From the NCBI GenBank assembly GCA_023258955.1, contig JAHFRE010000005.1:1-58658 (forward strand): a stretch of 58,658 bases of DNA, read 5' to 3'. The notes under the pieces are model-generated. The model ran no database searches. It was not told where the DNA came from and saw only the letters and a list, made by a program, of their open reading frames with translations. Shown here in pieces: positions 45,100-53,130 of the stretch. The DNA comes from Sterolibacterium sp. (GTDB lineage: Bacteria; Pseudomonadota; Gammaproteobacteria; Burkholderiales; Rhodocyclaceae). The position numbers and the translations under genes were made by a program. Numbering within the stretch: position 1 is the stretch's first letter; each line of letters opens with the position of its first letter.

Positions 45100-45947
45100 C
45101 GGCCGTGCACCACGATCCGCGACAGCCAGCCCTGCGCCGCCGCCTCTGCGGCCGCCGCCGACATGGCTTGGCTGTGGCGGTAGAAAACGGTGTTGCCGCG
45201 CTGCAGGGTCGCCAAGTCGGTCGCTCTTCCCGGCCGCTCGCTCGTTGCCTCGTAGCTCAGACACTCGCGCTCGCATTCCCGACCCGGCGCGTAGCGTTGC
45301 CTCGGGTCGAGCGACAGCGAGCCGATTTTGCACAGCCGGCCCTTGGCTGCATAGGCGTAGGGCGCGTGCAGCGCGGCGACCATGCCCAGGCCGGCGAACA
45401 CCTCGGGTTTGGCGTAGGGAGGCAGGTCGAGTTCGACGCGGCCGATCGCCAGCCGGTCGAGCATGGCGCGGAAGGAGCGGCCGCCGAGGCCGTGGGGATA
45501 GAGCTCGGCCCACACCGCGCTGTCCAGCCGCGGGTCCTTGATCATCTTGCACAGCTGACGCCCGGCAACAAGGCGCAGGCGCGGGAACTCGCGCTGGGCG
45601 TAGGCCGCCACACCCCAGTCGTTGACGATCAGTTCGCTGCCGTCGGGCAGCAGCGGCAGCAGTTCGCCCAGGCGCGCGATGACGCCGTCGCTGGCGATCG
45701 GCGTCTGCAGGGTCAGATGACAGCCGGCTGCCTCAACCTGGCGCAGCGCGCGTTTCAACATGTCGGCCGGTGGCAGCAGGAATTCGCAGAACTCGCTGCC
45801 GAAGTAGTAGCGCTTCGCTGCCACGCCGGCCAGCGCCGCGGCGAGTGGATCGTCGGCACCGAGCAGCGTGCACCAGTCGGCCGATTCCTCAAGCCAGCGC
45901 TTCAACTGCGGATAGCTGTCTACGGCGATCGCGGCTTCCAGTGGCAT
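45096..45947 (-). CDS. U32-related protein, UbiV-like 4Fe-4S protein
   Basis: 283-residue protein related to UbiV. The parallel with E. coli UbiV runs through YYFGSEFCEF (UbiV IYLGEAVC), SELIVNDWGVAAYA (FLIEASDLGVVNMC), LRLVAGRQL (LPFVAGHAL) and a late cluster GRLCK…GRECEREC. The C-x3-C there and the two preceding cysteines correspond to the four cluster ligands of UbiV. It starts at ATG 45947, overlapping the qhpE TGA by one base (TGATG), and overlaps the UbiU-like gene at its end. Sizes and order therefore mirror a UbiV–UbiU heterodimer encoded inside an amine dehydrogenase operon. The homology is read by eye and the function is inferred. Confidence 0.78.
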   Translation of the reverse strand: MPLEAAIAVDSYPQLKRWLEESADWCTLLGADDPLAAALAGVAAKRYYFGSEFCEFLLPPADMLKRALRQVEAAGCHLTLQTPIASDGVIARLGELLPLLPDGSELIVNDWGVAAYAQREFPRLRLVAGRQLCKMIKDPRLDSAVWAELYPHGLGGRSFRAMLDRLAIGRVELDLPPYAKPEVFAGLGMVAALHAPYAYAAKGRLCKIGSLSLDPRQRYAPGRECERECLSYEATSERPGRATDLATLQRGNTVFYRHSQAMSAAAAEAAAQGWLSRIVVHGR

Positions 45948-46630
45948 CAGGCCTGCCGCCTTTCTGCACCGTGGTAGCGGGCCTGGGCGCGCAGCGTCGC
46001 CAGCAACTCCTGCGGCCTCGTGCCCACGGCCAACAGCTGGGCGACGCGGGCGCTCAGGCGCGCCGCGGCGAAGCTGGCGCCGCCGCTCGCTGCATCGCCG
46101 GGAACCGCAAAGGGATGGGCGCCGAAATCGGCGTTGCCCCCGGCCAGGCTGGAGATTTCGTCGACAGTGCAGCGCGCGTCGCCGCAGACAGCGATGCACT
46201 GCGGATAGGCGGCCGGATAGACCGGAGCGCCGCGCGCCGGTGCCGACGCCACCAGGACGACGCCGGCGGACGCGGCGCGTTCGCAGGCCAGGCGCAATTC
46301 GCTGGCGGCCGTGCGCAGGCCGACGCTGAGATTGATGACGGCGGCGCCCGCATCCACCAACCAGGCGATGGCGGCAGCGAGCTGCGCCGGCGAGCTCTTC
46401 GCCGCGGAGAACACCTGGGCCACCAGCAGTCCGGGCTGCTGCCCGCCGGCGCTGGTCGCTTGCACGATCAGGCGGCAGATCTGCGTGCCGTGGCCGCTGG
46501 GGTCTGCGTTCGCCTCGCCGGTGACGACCTCGCCCGATTCGCCGCGCGAAAAAGCGCGCGCTGCGACGAGGCCGGGAAGTTCCGCGGCGCCGCCGCTGTC
46601 GACCACCCCTAACAGCATCGCCGCGCTCAC
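45947..46630 (-). CDS. qhpE: QhpE-like subtilisin family protease
   Basis: 227-residue minimal subtilisin-like (S8) protease without a signal peptide, so cytoplasmic. The triad is visible: Asp in GVVDSGG, His in GHGTQICRLI and Ser in SGGASFAAARLS. The oxyanion-hole Asn of classical subtilisins (AGN) is replaced in VLVASAPARG. In the characterised system QhpE removes the leader peptide of the crosslinked gamma subunit QhpC. GTG 46630 overlaps the qhpF TGA as GTGA; ATG 46618 is an alternative start. Confidence 0.9.
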   Translation of the reverse strand: MSAAMLLGVVDSGGAAELPGLVAARAFSRGESGEVVTGEANADPSGHGTQICRLIVQATSAGGQQPGLLVAQVFSAAKSSPAQLAAAIAWLVDAGAAVINLSVGLRTAASELRLACERAASAGVVLVASAPARGAPVYPAAYPQCIAVCGDARCTVDEISSLAGGNADFGAHPFAVPGDAASGGASFAAARLSARVAQLLAVGTRPQELLATLRAQARYHGAERRQA

Positions 46631-48342
46631 GACCTCTGCTCCTGGAAGCGGCCGGCGGTGAGGATCAGCACCCGGTCGAATTCCGCCGCCGGCAGGGCCC
46701 GGTGGCTGACGACGATGCGGGTGCGCCCGGCGAACAACTCGTCGATCGCAGCGCGGATCTCTGCTTCCATGGCGCTGTCGACGCCCGAGGTGCTCTCGTC
46801 GAGGATCAGCACCCGCGGTTGCATCAACAGCGCCCGCGCCAGGGCGATCCGCTGCCGCTGCCCCCCGGAGAGCGCCGTGCCGCGCTGGCCGACCGGGGTC
46901 TGCAGGCCCTGCGGCAACTGCCGCGCGAACTGGTCCACCTGGGCTCGCCGCGCCGCCTCCTCGACCTCGGCGGCGCTGGCCTCGGGCCGCCCGTAGCGGA
47001 TGTTGTCGGCGATGCTGCTGGAAAACAGCGTGGCGTCCTGGGCGACCACCACCACCGCCCGGCGCAGTTCGGCGGCGGCGATGCGCGCCAGCGGCACGCC
47101 GTCGAGCAGGATGCTGCCGCGCTGCGGATCGTGGTGACGCTGCAGCAGGTCGGCCAGGGTGCTCTTGCCGCTGCCCGACGCCCCCTGCAGCAGAACCTTG
47201 GCCCCGGCCGCGATGCACAGGTCGGCGTTGTCGAGCACGCTGGTGCCGTCGGGATGGGAGAAGCCGACGCCGGCGAGTTCTATTCCGCCGCGGCCTGCCG
47301 CGGGCAAGGGCAGCGCAGCTGCCGGCGCCGCCACCGCCGCCGGCGTCATCGCCAGCTCCGCGACCCGATCGAGGCTGACGCGGGCGCGCGCCAGCGCCAC
47401 GTACATGCCCAGCAGCGCCTGCATCGGCGAACTGGCGCGCTGCACGTAGGCGGTGAAGGCGATCAGGCCGCCCAGGCTCAGCGGCGCCTGGCCGTCGATG
47501 CTCTGGGCGCCGAAGACGAAGATGCCGACCGTGCCCAGCGACAGCAGGAAACCGGGCAGGGAACCGGCGGCGTAGCCGACGAACTGCAGCTGCAGGGTGT
47601 TGTGTCGCAAGTCGCGATGCAGGCCCTGGAGCGTCTCGGCCTCGCGCGTCTGACCGTTGAAGGACTGCACGCTCTTGGCGGCACCGAGGATTTCGACCAG
47701 GAAGCTGGCGACGTTGGCACCGCGCTCCCTGGCGGCGCGGCTCAGGCGTTCGATGCGCGGTCGCAGCGCGCGCAGGAGGATGGCGTTCAAGAGCAAGAGC
47801 AGCAGCATAATGCCGGTGAGCGGCGGGCTCATGCGATAGAGGATGAGGAGCGACCCGACCAGCAGCACGCTGCTATTGGTCGCCGACAGCAGCAGGTCGA
47901 GGGCGAAGCGCTGCATCTCGGCGATATCGCTGTCCAGCCGGACCATCAGGTCGCCCTGGCGGTTGCGCGCGAAAAATTCCGGCGACAGGGTCAACAGGTG
48001 GGCGAACAGCGATTCGCGCAGGCGGTGCAGGATGGTCGCCGAGGTATCGACATAGAGCAGCCTGGTGCTCGCGCCCAGCAGCAGCGCGAACGCCGCCAGC
48101 GCCACCATGTAGCCGGCCAGGCGCAGCACCCTGGCCGGGTCGCCGGCGAGCAGGCCCTCGTCGATCAAGAGCTTGGTCAGGTAGGGCTGGGCCAGGCTGG
48201 CGCCGACAGCAAGAAGCGACAGCGCCATCACCAAGCCCAAGCGCGGCAAGGCCGGACGCAGGAAGCGGACGAACCAGCGCAGCGTCTCGCGGCGCTGCGT
48301 GCTGCGGAATTCAGCGTTCCAGGACGCGGCCTGAGACTGCAT
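46627..48342 (-). CDS. qhpF: QhpF-like ABC transporter (fused TMD–NBD)
   Basis: 571-residue half-transporter of the MsbA/peptide-exporter type. Six TM helices (about 20–310) are followed by a nucleotide-binding domain with Walker A GASGSGKST (about 386–394), signature LSGGQRQRIALARA (about 490) and Walker B VLILDEST (about 509). It probably works as a homodimer. In the known qhp system QhpF moves the crosslinked gamma subunit to the periplasm. It sits between qhpB (12 bases) and qhpE (overlap). The absence of an N-terminal C39 peptidase domain fits the use of the separate protease QhpE. Confidence 0.92.
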   Translation of the reverse strand: MQSQAASWNAEFRSTQRRETLRWFVRFLRPALPRLGLVMALSLLAVGASLAQPYLTKLLIDEGLLAGDPARVLRLAGYMVALAAFALLLGASTRLLYVDTSATILHRLRESLFAHLLTLSPEFFARNRQGDLMVRLDSDIAEMQRFALDLLLSATNSSVLLVGSLLILYRMSPPLTGIMLLLLLLNAILLRALRPRIERLSRAARERGANVASFLVEILGAAKSVQSFNGQTREAETLQGLHRDLRHNTLQLQFVGYAAGSLPGFLLSLGTVGIFVFGAQSIDGQAPLSLGGLIAFTAYVQRASSPMQALLGMYVALARARVSLDRVAELAMTPAAVAAPAAALPLPAAGRGGIELAGVGFSHPDGTSVLDNADLCIAAGAKVLLQGASGSGKSTLADLLQRHHDPQRGSILLDGVPLARIAAAELRRAVVVVAQDATLFSSSIADNIRYGRPEASAAEVEEAARRAQVDQFARQLPQGLQTPVGQRGTALSGGQRQRIALARALLMQPRVLILDESTSGVDSAMEAEIRAAIDELFAGRTRIVVSHRALPAAEFDRVLILTAGRFQEQRS

Positions 48343-48354
48343 CCCCGCCGCGGG

Positions 48355-49455
48355 TCAGTGGCTGAAGTAGCGCATCGCCGCCGTCGCCTGGTCGGCGTCG
48401 TCAGGCATGTGGATGGTCGCGAGGTGGGCCAAGGTCTCGGCGTCGTAGAAGGCGAGCAGGGGACCGGCGCCGCCCAGATACAGCTCCTTGCCGTCGCGCG
48501 AGACGTTGATGTTGTAGAAAGTCTGCTCGAGGTCGACCCGCTTCAGGAGCTTGCCCTTCTTGGTGTCGATGCGCGACAGCGTTGTATAGACGGAATAGGC
48601 TTCGTCGGGCCGCAGCGGGCTGATGGTCGAGGAGAACAGCACCACCGAAGTGTTCTCGAATTCCTTGTAGCGGACCTTGTCGGTGCTCAGGTCCAACTGG
48701 AAGATGCCGGAGAGCAGGGCGTCGGGGGCGTCGGGCTTGCGGTCGGTGCGCGCCACGACGTAGGGGAAGGAGAAGATGCGGGTGGCGCCCCACAGCGGCC
48801 AGACCGTCAGCGCGTCGGGTTCGCCGAAGTTCTTGCGGCCCCAGTGGCGGATCGGGTGGGTGCCGATTTGCTTGCCGGTCTTGGGGTCGAGGATCACCAC
48901 GTCCCAGCTCAGCGCGTAGAGCTTGGCGCCATCGGTCGAATAGCCGAGCAGGGTGGTCCGGCGCGGCGCCGCAAAGCTGCGCAGCGGCTTGGCGTCGAGG
49001 CCGGCGGCGGTGTCGTAGATGGCGATGTAGGTGTCCTGCACCCGGTATTCGCCGGCGAGCAGCTGCACCGGATCGACGTAGATGGCGAGTTCCTTGCCGT
49101 CGGGGCTGACGTCGAAGGCGAAGGTGGACTTGCCGCGCACCCCTTTGCCCGACAGCTCGGCGCGGAACACTTCGCGCCCGCTGTCGACGTCGATGCCCGA
49201 TATCGTCTCCCAGTGGTTGTGCTGGATGTAGACGGTCTTGCCGTCGGGCGACACGACCAGGGTGCCCGGGGTGTTGCCGCCGCGCGAATTCGGCAGGGGA
49301 TAGACCTTGTCCACCTTGCGCGCGGCGACGTCGATGATAACCATCTTGTTGGCGTGGGTAGCTGTGACCAGGTAGTCCTTGGCGCCGGCCGGCGCCGCCG
49401 CCGTACCGAGCACGGCCAGGCCGGCGAGCAACAGAGCGCTGCGGGTGAGTCTCAT
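48355..49455 (-). CDS. qhpB: Quinohemoprotein amine dehydrogenase beta subunit (QhpB)
   Basis: 366-residue exported seven-bladed beta-propeller. A signal peptide (LLLAGLAVLGTAAAPAGAKD) precedes YVTN-type repeats such as LVVSPDGKTVYIQHN, FAFDVSPDGKELAIYV, TDGAKLYALSWDVVILD and VSRDGKELYLGG. In the crystal structures of the enzyme the beta propeller forms the floor on which the gamma subunit sits and helps to form the active-site cavity. AAAGGAAG precedes ATG 49455. It lies 16 bases after qhpC, in the conserved order A-D-C-B. Confidence 0.93.
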   Translation of the reverse strand: MRLTRSALLLAGLAVLGTAAAPAGAKDYLVTATHANKMVIIDVAARKVDKVYPLPNSRGGNTPGTLVVSPDGKTVYIQHNHWETISGIDVDSGREVFRAELSGKGVRGKSTFAFDVSPDGKELAIYVDPVQLLAGEYRVQDTYIAIYDTAAGLDAKPLRSFAAPRRTTLLGYSTDGAKLYALSWDVVILDPKTGKQIGTHPIRHWGRKNFGEPDALTVWPLWGATRIFSFPYVVARTDRKPDAPDALLSGIFQLDLSTDKVRYKEFENTSVVLFSSTISPLRPDEAYSVYTTLSRIDTKKGKLLKRVDLEQTFYNINVSRDGKELYLGGAGPLLAFYDAETLAHLATIHMPDDADQATAAMRYFSH

Positions 49456-49471
49456 GTTCTTCCTTTCGCCA

Positions 49472-49783
49472 TCACTTCGGAAACACCGCTTGCAGGGCGC
49501 GCCAGTCGCGCGCGGCGTTGTCGCTGCCGACGCTCCAGTCGGTGTAGGTGTTGAGGGTGTCGGGCACCTGCACCGGCCACCAGCAGGGGTCGGTGCAGCC
49601 GTAGAGGTCGGCTTCCATCGGCTGGCACAGGCCGGCGACGCCGCCGAAGGCGTCGACCTCCCAGCCCGGATCGAATACGGTGGTGCAGCCGACGGCGGGC
49701 GCCATCGTCTGCACTGGGTCGCCTGCCGGGTGGCCGTGGTTCAGCAGCGCGGCCTTCTTGTTCAGTGGTTTCATGTGGTTCAT
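49472..49783 (-). CDS. qhpC: Quinohemoprotein amine dehydrogenase gamma subunit precursor with CTQ site (QhpC)
   Basis: 103-residue ribosomally made, modified subunit. A leader of about 27 residues ([17 protein letters not shown]…) precedes the core starting near [13 protein letters not shown]. All residues used for the cage and cofactor are present with the spacing of the known subunit: Cys33–Glu42, Cys53–Asp59 and Cys67–Asp75 for thioether bridges, and Cys63–Trp69 for cysteine tryptophylquinone. The segment [16 protein letters not shown] is nearly invariant. No Sec signal exists; export is expected through QhpF. ATG 49783 follows the qhpD stop by 2 bases and has GAAGGGG upstream; ATG 49774 is a possible second start. 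Confidence 0.96.
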   Translation of the reverse strand: MNHMKPLNKKAALLNHGHPAGDPVQTMAPAVGCTTVFDPGWEVDAFGGVAGLCQPMEADLYGCTDPCWWPVQVPDTLNTYTDWSVGSDNAARDWRALQAVFPK

Positions 49784-49785
49784 CG

Positions 49786-51219
49786 CTAGCCCCTTCTGGA
49801 ACCGATGTGTTGCGAGAAAAAGTCGGGATTCTGGTCCTGCAGTTCGACGTAGGCGGCGAGGCCGAAGTCCACCCATTCGCGCATCAGCTCGCAATAGTGG
49901 TGGGTCGGTGACAAGGGCTCGCCGTAGCGCGCGTAGGATTCGTGGTAGCAGCCGCCGGCGCAGAGGTTGCGGATGCGGCAAGCGGCGCAGCCGGCCGGCA
50001 GCGCGGCGGCGGCGTTGAGGAATTCGCCGAGGCGCTCGCGCGCGATGCCCTGCTCCAGGTTGCCGAAGCTCGCCAAAGCCGAGCCGGCGAAACGGTGGCA
50101 CAGCTGCAGTTCGCCCTGGGCGTCGAGCGCCAGCAGACCGACGCCGGCGCCGCAGGGCAGGGCCTTCCTGCTGCCCAGGTGCAGTTCGGCCAGCATCTGC
50201 TGCAGGTTGGAAAAGCCGATGTTGCGACCGACGATGGCGGCGTCGATGTAGCGTCTGCCCAGCGCCTTGAGCCCGGCGAAGACATCGGCCAATTCGGCGG
50301 CGGAGAGATTGGCCTGGTGGTCGGCGCTGGTGGTCACCGGCGCGAAACCGACCGCGAAAAAGCCCAGTTCGTCGTGCAGATGCCGATGGATGGCGAGCAC
50401 GTCGGCGCCGCCGGCCGACAGCGTGACGCGGGCGCCCACCGGGCGCGAGCGGTAGCGGTCGAGCAGCAGCTTCGCCTTGCTCGCTACCACGTCGTAGCTG
50501 CCCAGCCCGCCGACGGTCTTGCGGCGGCGATCGTGGACCTCGCGCGGCCCGTCGATGCTGATCGAGACGCCGAAGCGGTGGCTGTCGAGAAAAGCGATGG
50601 TGTCTTCGTCGAGCAGGGTGGCGTTGCTGGTGATGCTGAAGTTCACCGCCTTGCCGGCGGCGGCGCAGCACGCTTCGGCGTAGTCGACGACGCCGCGGAT
50701 CAGCGGCAGATTGGTCAGCGGCTCGCCGCCGAGGAAGGCCAAGTTGACCTCGGTTCTCGCGGCGCTCTCGGCCAGCAGCAGATCGACACCGCGGCAGGCG
50801 GTCGCCAGGTCCATCTTCTGCGCGCGCGCCGGGGCCGCCAGGTCCTCTTTGTAGCAGTAGCCGCAGGCCAGGTTGCAGCCGCTGCTGACCGACAGCACCA
50901 GGGTGTTGAGCGGATGCTCGGCCGGCTTGATCAGCGGCGCGGTCGAAGCTTGCACCGGTTCGGCGCGCAGGATGGCCAGACCGCGCAGGTCTTCGATCGC
51001 TTCTGCGACCTGCGCCGGCGTCAGTCCCGCGCGCGCCGAGATCCACTCCCGCATCTCGCCGGCGCTGACCGAGGATCGGGTCTTGAGGAAGTCCAGCACC
51101 TCTTCGCCGACCTGGTCGAGTTCGAACAGGGCGCTGGTCGGCAGATGGAACAGCACCCGCCGACCGCCGAGGTCTAGGTCGTGAAAGGCACGGCTATCGA
51201 GGTAGAGCGACGAGGCCAC
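49786..51219 (-). CDS. qhpD: Radical SAM peptide-crosslinking maturase QhpD
   Basis: 477-residue iron-sulfur enzyme that makes the Cys-to-Asp/Glu thioether bridges in QhpC. Residues 1–80 resemble a PqqD-like recognition element ([16 protein letters not shown]). The radical SAM cluster motif is Cys115-x3-Cys119-x2-Cys122 (CNLACGYC), followed by FLGGEPL. A C-terminal SPASM-like region holds auxiliary cluster cysteines ([33 protein letters not shown]). The GTG start at 51219 is 6 bases after the qhpA stop and has no clear ribosome site, suggesting translational coupling. Substrate QhpC is encoded immediately downstream. Confidence 0.95.
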   Translation of the reverse strand: MASSLYLDSRAFHDLDLGGRRVLFHLPTSALFELDQVGEEVLDFLKTRSSVSAGEMREWISARAGLTPAQVAEAIEDLRGLAILRAEPVQASTAPLIKPAEHPLNTLVLSVSSGCNLACGYCYKEDLAAPARAQKMDLATACRGVDLLLAESAARTEVNLAFLGGEPLTNLPLIRGVVDYAEACCAAAGKAVNFSITSNATLLDEDTIAFLDSHRFGVSISIDGPREVHDRRRKTVGGLGSYDVVASKAKLLLDRYRSRPVGARVTLSAGGADVLAIHRHLHDELGFFAVGFAPVTTSADHQANLSAAELADVFAGLKALGRRYIDAAIVGRNIGFSNLQQMLAELHLGSRKALPCGAGVGLLALDAQGELQLCHRFAGSALASFGNLEQGIARERLGEFLNAAAALPAGCAACRIRNLCAGGCYHESYARYGEPLSPTHHYCELMREWVDFGLAAYVELQDQNPDFFSQHIGSRRG

Positions 51220-51225
51220 TGGTGG

Positions 51226-52833
51226 TTACCGCAGTGGGGGATCGACCCAGCGCTGCACCGTGACGATCAGCGGCGCGCTGGCTTTGAGCGAGCGCTGGCC
51301 GTCGAGCAGGGTCGCCGTCACCTTCAGGTCGCCAGCGTTGTTGGTGCGGAACTTGCGCTTGGGGTTGGGTCCGGCGTCTCCCGGAACGAACAGGCCGTTG
51401 GCCTCCAGCGTGCCGGCGAAGCTCGCGTCCTTGAAGGTTTTGGCGTTGGCGTTGGCGTTGTCGAAACTCCAGCGCGCCGGGAACACGCCGATGCGCAGTT
51501 CCTTCTTGCCGCGCTTGACGTAGCCCACCGCTTCGAACTGGGCCGGTTGTTTGGCGAGCGTGCCGCCGTTGCCGCCGATTCGCGCCATGCCGCGTTCGGG
51601 CGCCAGGCGCAGCGCGTCGATCCGTTGGTAGACGGTGAAGGCCTCGCTCGAGCTTGCCGCGCCGACGCGCAACGGGTGCTTGCCGCCGGGGGCGTTGGCG
51701 GTCGCCTTTGCTTCGACCACCACGGTCTCGGGGGAGCGGCTGAGCTCACGCACCACGCTGACCCCGGGACCGAGGTCGACCGCGCCGGCCAGGCCGACGC
51801 CGTGGATGGCGATCTTGGCTGTCGCGCCTGCCTTCAGGTATTCGGGCTGAACGCTGAGGATCTGCGCCTTGCCATCGCTGCGGGTGGCGCTGAGATCACC
51901 GCCCAGGGTGTCGACATCGCGCAGAAACCAGCGTCCCTGCAGACGGGTGCCATCTTCGGAGAGGGCGAACACCTGGCGCACTTCCTGATCGCCCTGCTTC
52001 AGGCTGGCGCGCCACTCGAAGCCGGTGAACAACGCCGCCTTGCCGCTCGCCTTTTCCACTCTGCCGTCGGCGTAGCGCAAGTCCATGGTGATGCTGTATT
52101 CGTCGGCGCCGGTCTCGGCGATCGTCGCTTTGCCCTCGTAGTCGCCCCAACCGGGGCGGTGGCCGACCACGCGCCAGTCGCCGCTGGGTTTGACCCAGGT
52201 TTGCGCCTGCCACTTGTTCCAGGCATCGCTCGCTAGCGGGTAGTGCTTGGCGAGCAGCGGTGGCACCTGTTTCGAGGCGATGTCCCACCAGTTGCGATCG
52301 CGACCGTTGCTCTGGATTTCTATGGACGGATACTGGCCGACGTGGAAGTGCGACAGGCGCAACCAGTCGGCCTCGCTGCGGCGCTCCAGGGCGATGCGTC
52401 CGTAGCTGTGGCAACGGGTACAGGTGTCGGCGACCAATTGCTCGTCGATGCGTTCGACCGCATCGGGGCGCCGCTCCGGCAGATAGCGCCAGTTGGCGGT
52501 TTCCGCCGGTGCCAGCCCGGCGCTGTCGGACAGATATTTGACCAGCGCCCGGCGCTTCTCCTCGGTCAGTTGCACCTTGTGGATCAGGGTCATGCGTCCG
52601 ATCAGCATCTCCCAGCCTTCCGGGGTGCGGCGGGCTTCCCCGATGCGCTCGAGGCTGCCGTCGGCGCGGACCTTGTGGCAGTCGCCGCATTCGGCGACGA
52701 CCAGGGTGGCGCCGGCGGGGTTCGCTGCGGGCGCCGCAGCGCAAGGCAGCGCCGCTGCCGCCAGCGCCAGCAGGGCCATCAGGGCCATCAGGGCCATGGA
52801 CCGCCAGGCAGCGGCGCTCGATGCTGTATTCAT
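51226..52833 (-). CDS. qhpA: Quinohemoprotein amine dehydrogenase alpha subunit, diheme cytochrome c (QhpA)
   Basis: 535-residue periplasmic subunit. A hydrophobic signal peptide (about 12–34) contains a tripled Met-Ala-Leu unit. An N-terminal diheme cytochrome domain has CGDCH at 49–53 and CTRCH at 138–142. Three beta-rich domains follow (about 190–535), as in the four-domain alpha subunit. It passes electrons from CTQ in the gamma subunit through its hemes to soluble carriers during oxidation of primary amines such as butylamine or benzylamine. GGAGAGGAG precedes ATG 52833. It is the first gene of the operon, divergent from the DUF1329 gene. Confidence 0.95.
   Translation of the reverse strand: MNTASSAAAWRSMALMALMALLALAAAALPCAAAPAANPAGATLVVAECGDCHKVRADGSLERIGEARRTPEGWEMLIGRMTLIHKVQLTEEKRRALVKYLSDSAGLAPAETANWRYLPERRPDAVERIDEQLVADTCTRCHSYGRIALERRSEADWLRLSHFHVGQYPSIEIQSNGRDRNWWDIASKQVPPLLAKHYPLASDAWNKWQAQTWVKPSGDWRVVGHRPGWGDYEGKATIAETGADEYSITMDLRYADGRVEKASGKAALFTGFEWRASLKQGDQEVRQVFALSEDGTRLQGRWFLRDVDTLGGDLSATRSDGKAQILSVQPEYLKAGATAKIAIHGVGLAGAVDLGPGVSVVRELSRSPETVVVEAKATANAPGGKHPLRVGAASSSEAFTVYQRIDALRLAPERGMARIGGNGGTLAKQPAQFEAVGYVKRGKKELRIGVFPARWSFDNANANAKTFKDASFAGTLEANGLFVPGDAGPNPKRKFRTNNAGDLKVTATLLDGQRSLKASAPLIVTVQRWVDPPLR
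52771..52797 (-). repeat. Three 9-bp tandem repeats in the qhpA signal peptide
   Basis: CAGGGCCAT occurs three times in tandem on the + strand, encoding (Met-Ala-Leu)x3 in the hydrophobic core of the QhpA signal peptide. In-frame copy-number change would lengthen or shorten the core by three residues. Confidence 0.85.
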
Positions 52834-52954
52834 ATGTTCTCCTCTCCCAGGCACAGGCAGCGTCCCTCGATTTCCGCCAGCATAAGCGCTGTCCGTCCAG
52901 GGTGTTATCTATTTTTGGCAATTGCTTGTCAGCCGCATCTACCGCACCGCAGCA

Positions 52955-52965
52955 TGACAGTGTCA
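52955..52965. promoter_or_regulatory. 11-bp palindrome in the divergent qhpA / DUF1329 spacer
   Basis: TGACA-G-TGTCA is a perfect inverted repeat lying about 120 bases upstream of qhpA and 165 bases upstream of the DUF1329 gene. It could be an operator. The spacer (52834–53130) holds no gene. A weak TTGCCG…TATACA pair (52980–53006, + strand) is also present, but its 15-base spacing is short. Confidence 0.3.
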
Positions 52966-53130
52966 GATCCCCGCCACAATTGCCGGATTTCGATAACGCC
53001 TATACACACGCTTACCCAACAATCGGCGATGATAGCAACCTGGCTGACGCTAGGGCTTTTCTTTGTGCGATACGCGGGCAACGCGACGCTCAGTGGACAG
53101 TATTTACGACGGCATTTCAGGAGGACGGCG

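Noticed and set aside
44080-45947. Annotation of the U32 pair as collagenase-like peptidases
   Set aside because: No protease residues are established for this family. The cysteine layout matches Fe-S UbiU/UbiV-type proteins, and the operon already has the leader protease QhpE.
46702-49554. A 950-codon + strand frame antisense to qhpF, qhpB and part of qhpC
   Set aside because: The composition is typical of a shadow frame (Gln/Arg/Gly/Val-rich), and the opposite strand encodes unmistakable QhpB, QhpC and ABC transporter sequences.
52911-52930. A sigma-54-like element (TGGCA…TTGCT) upstream of qhpA
   Set aside because: The distance between the GG and GC parts is far too short for a -24/-12 promoter.
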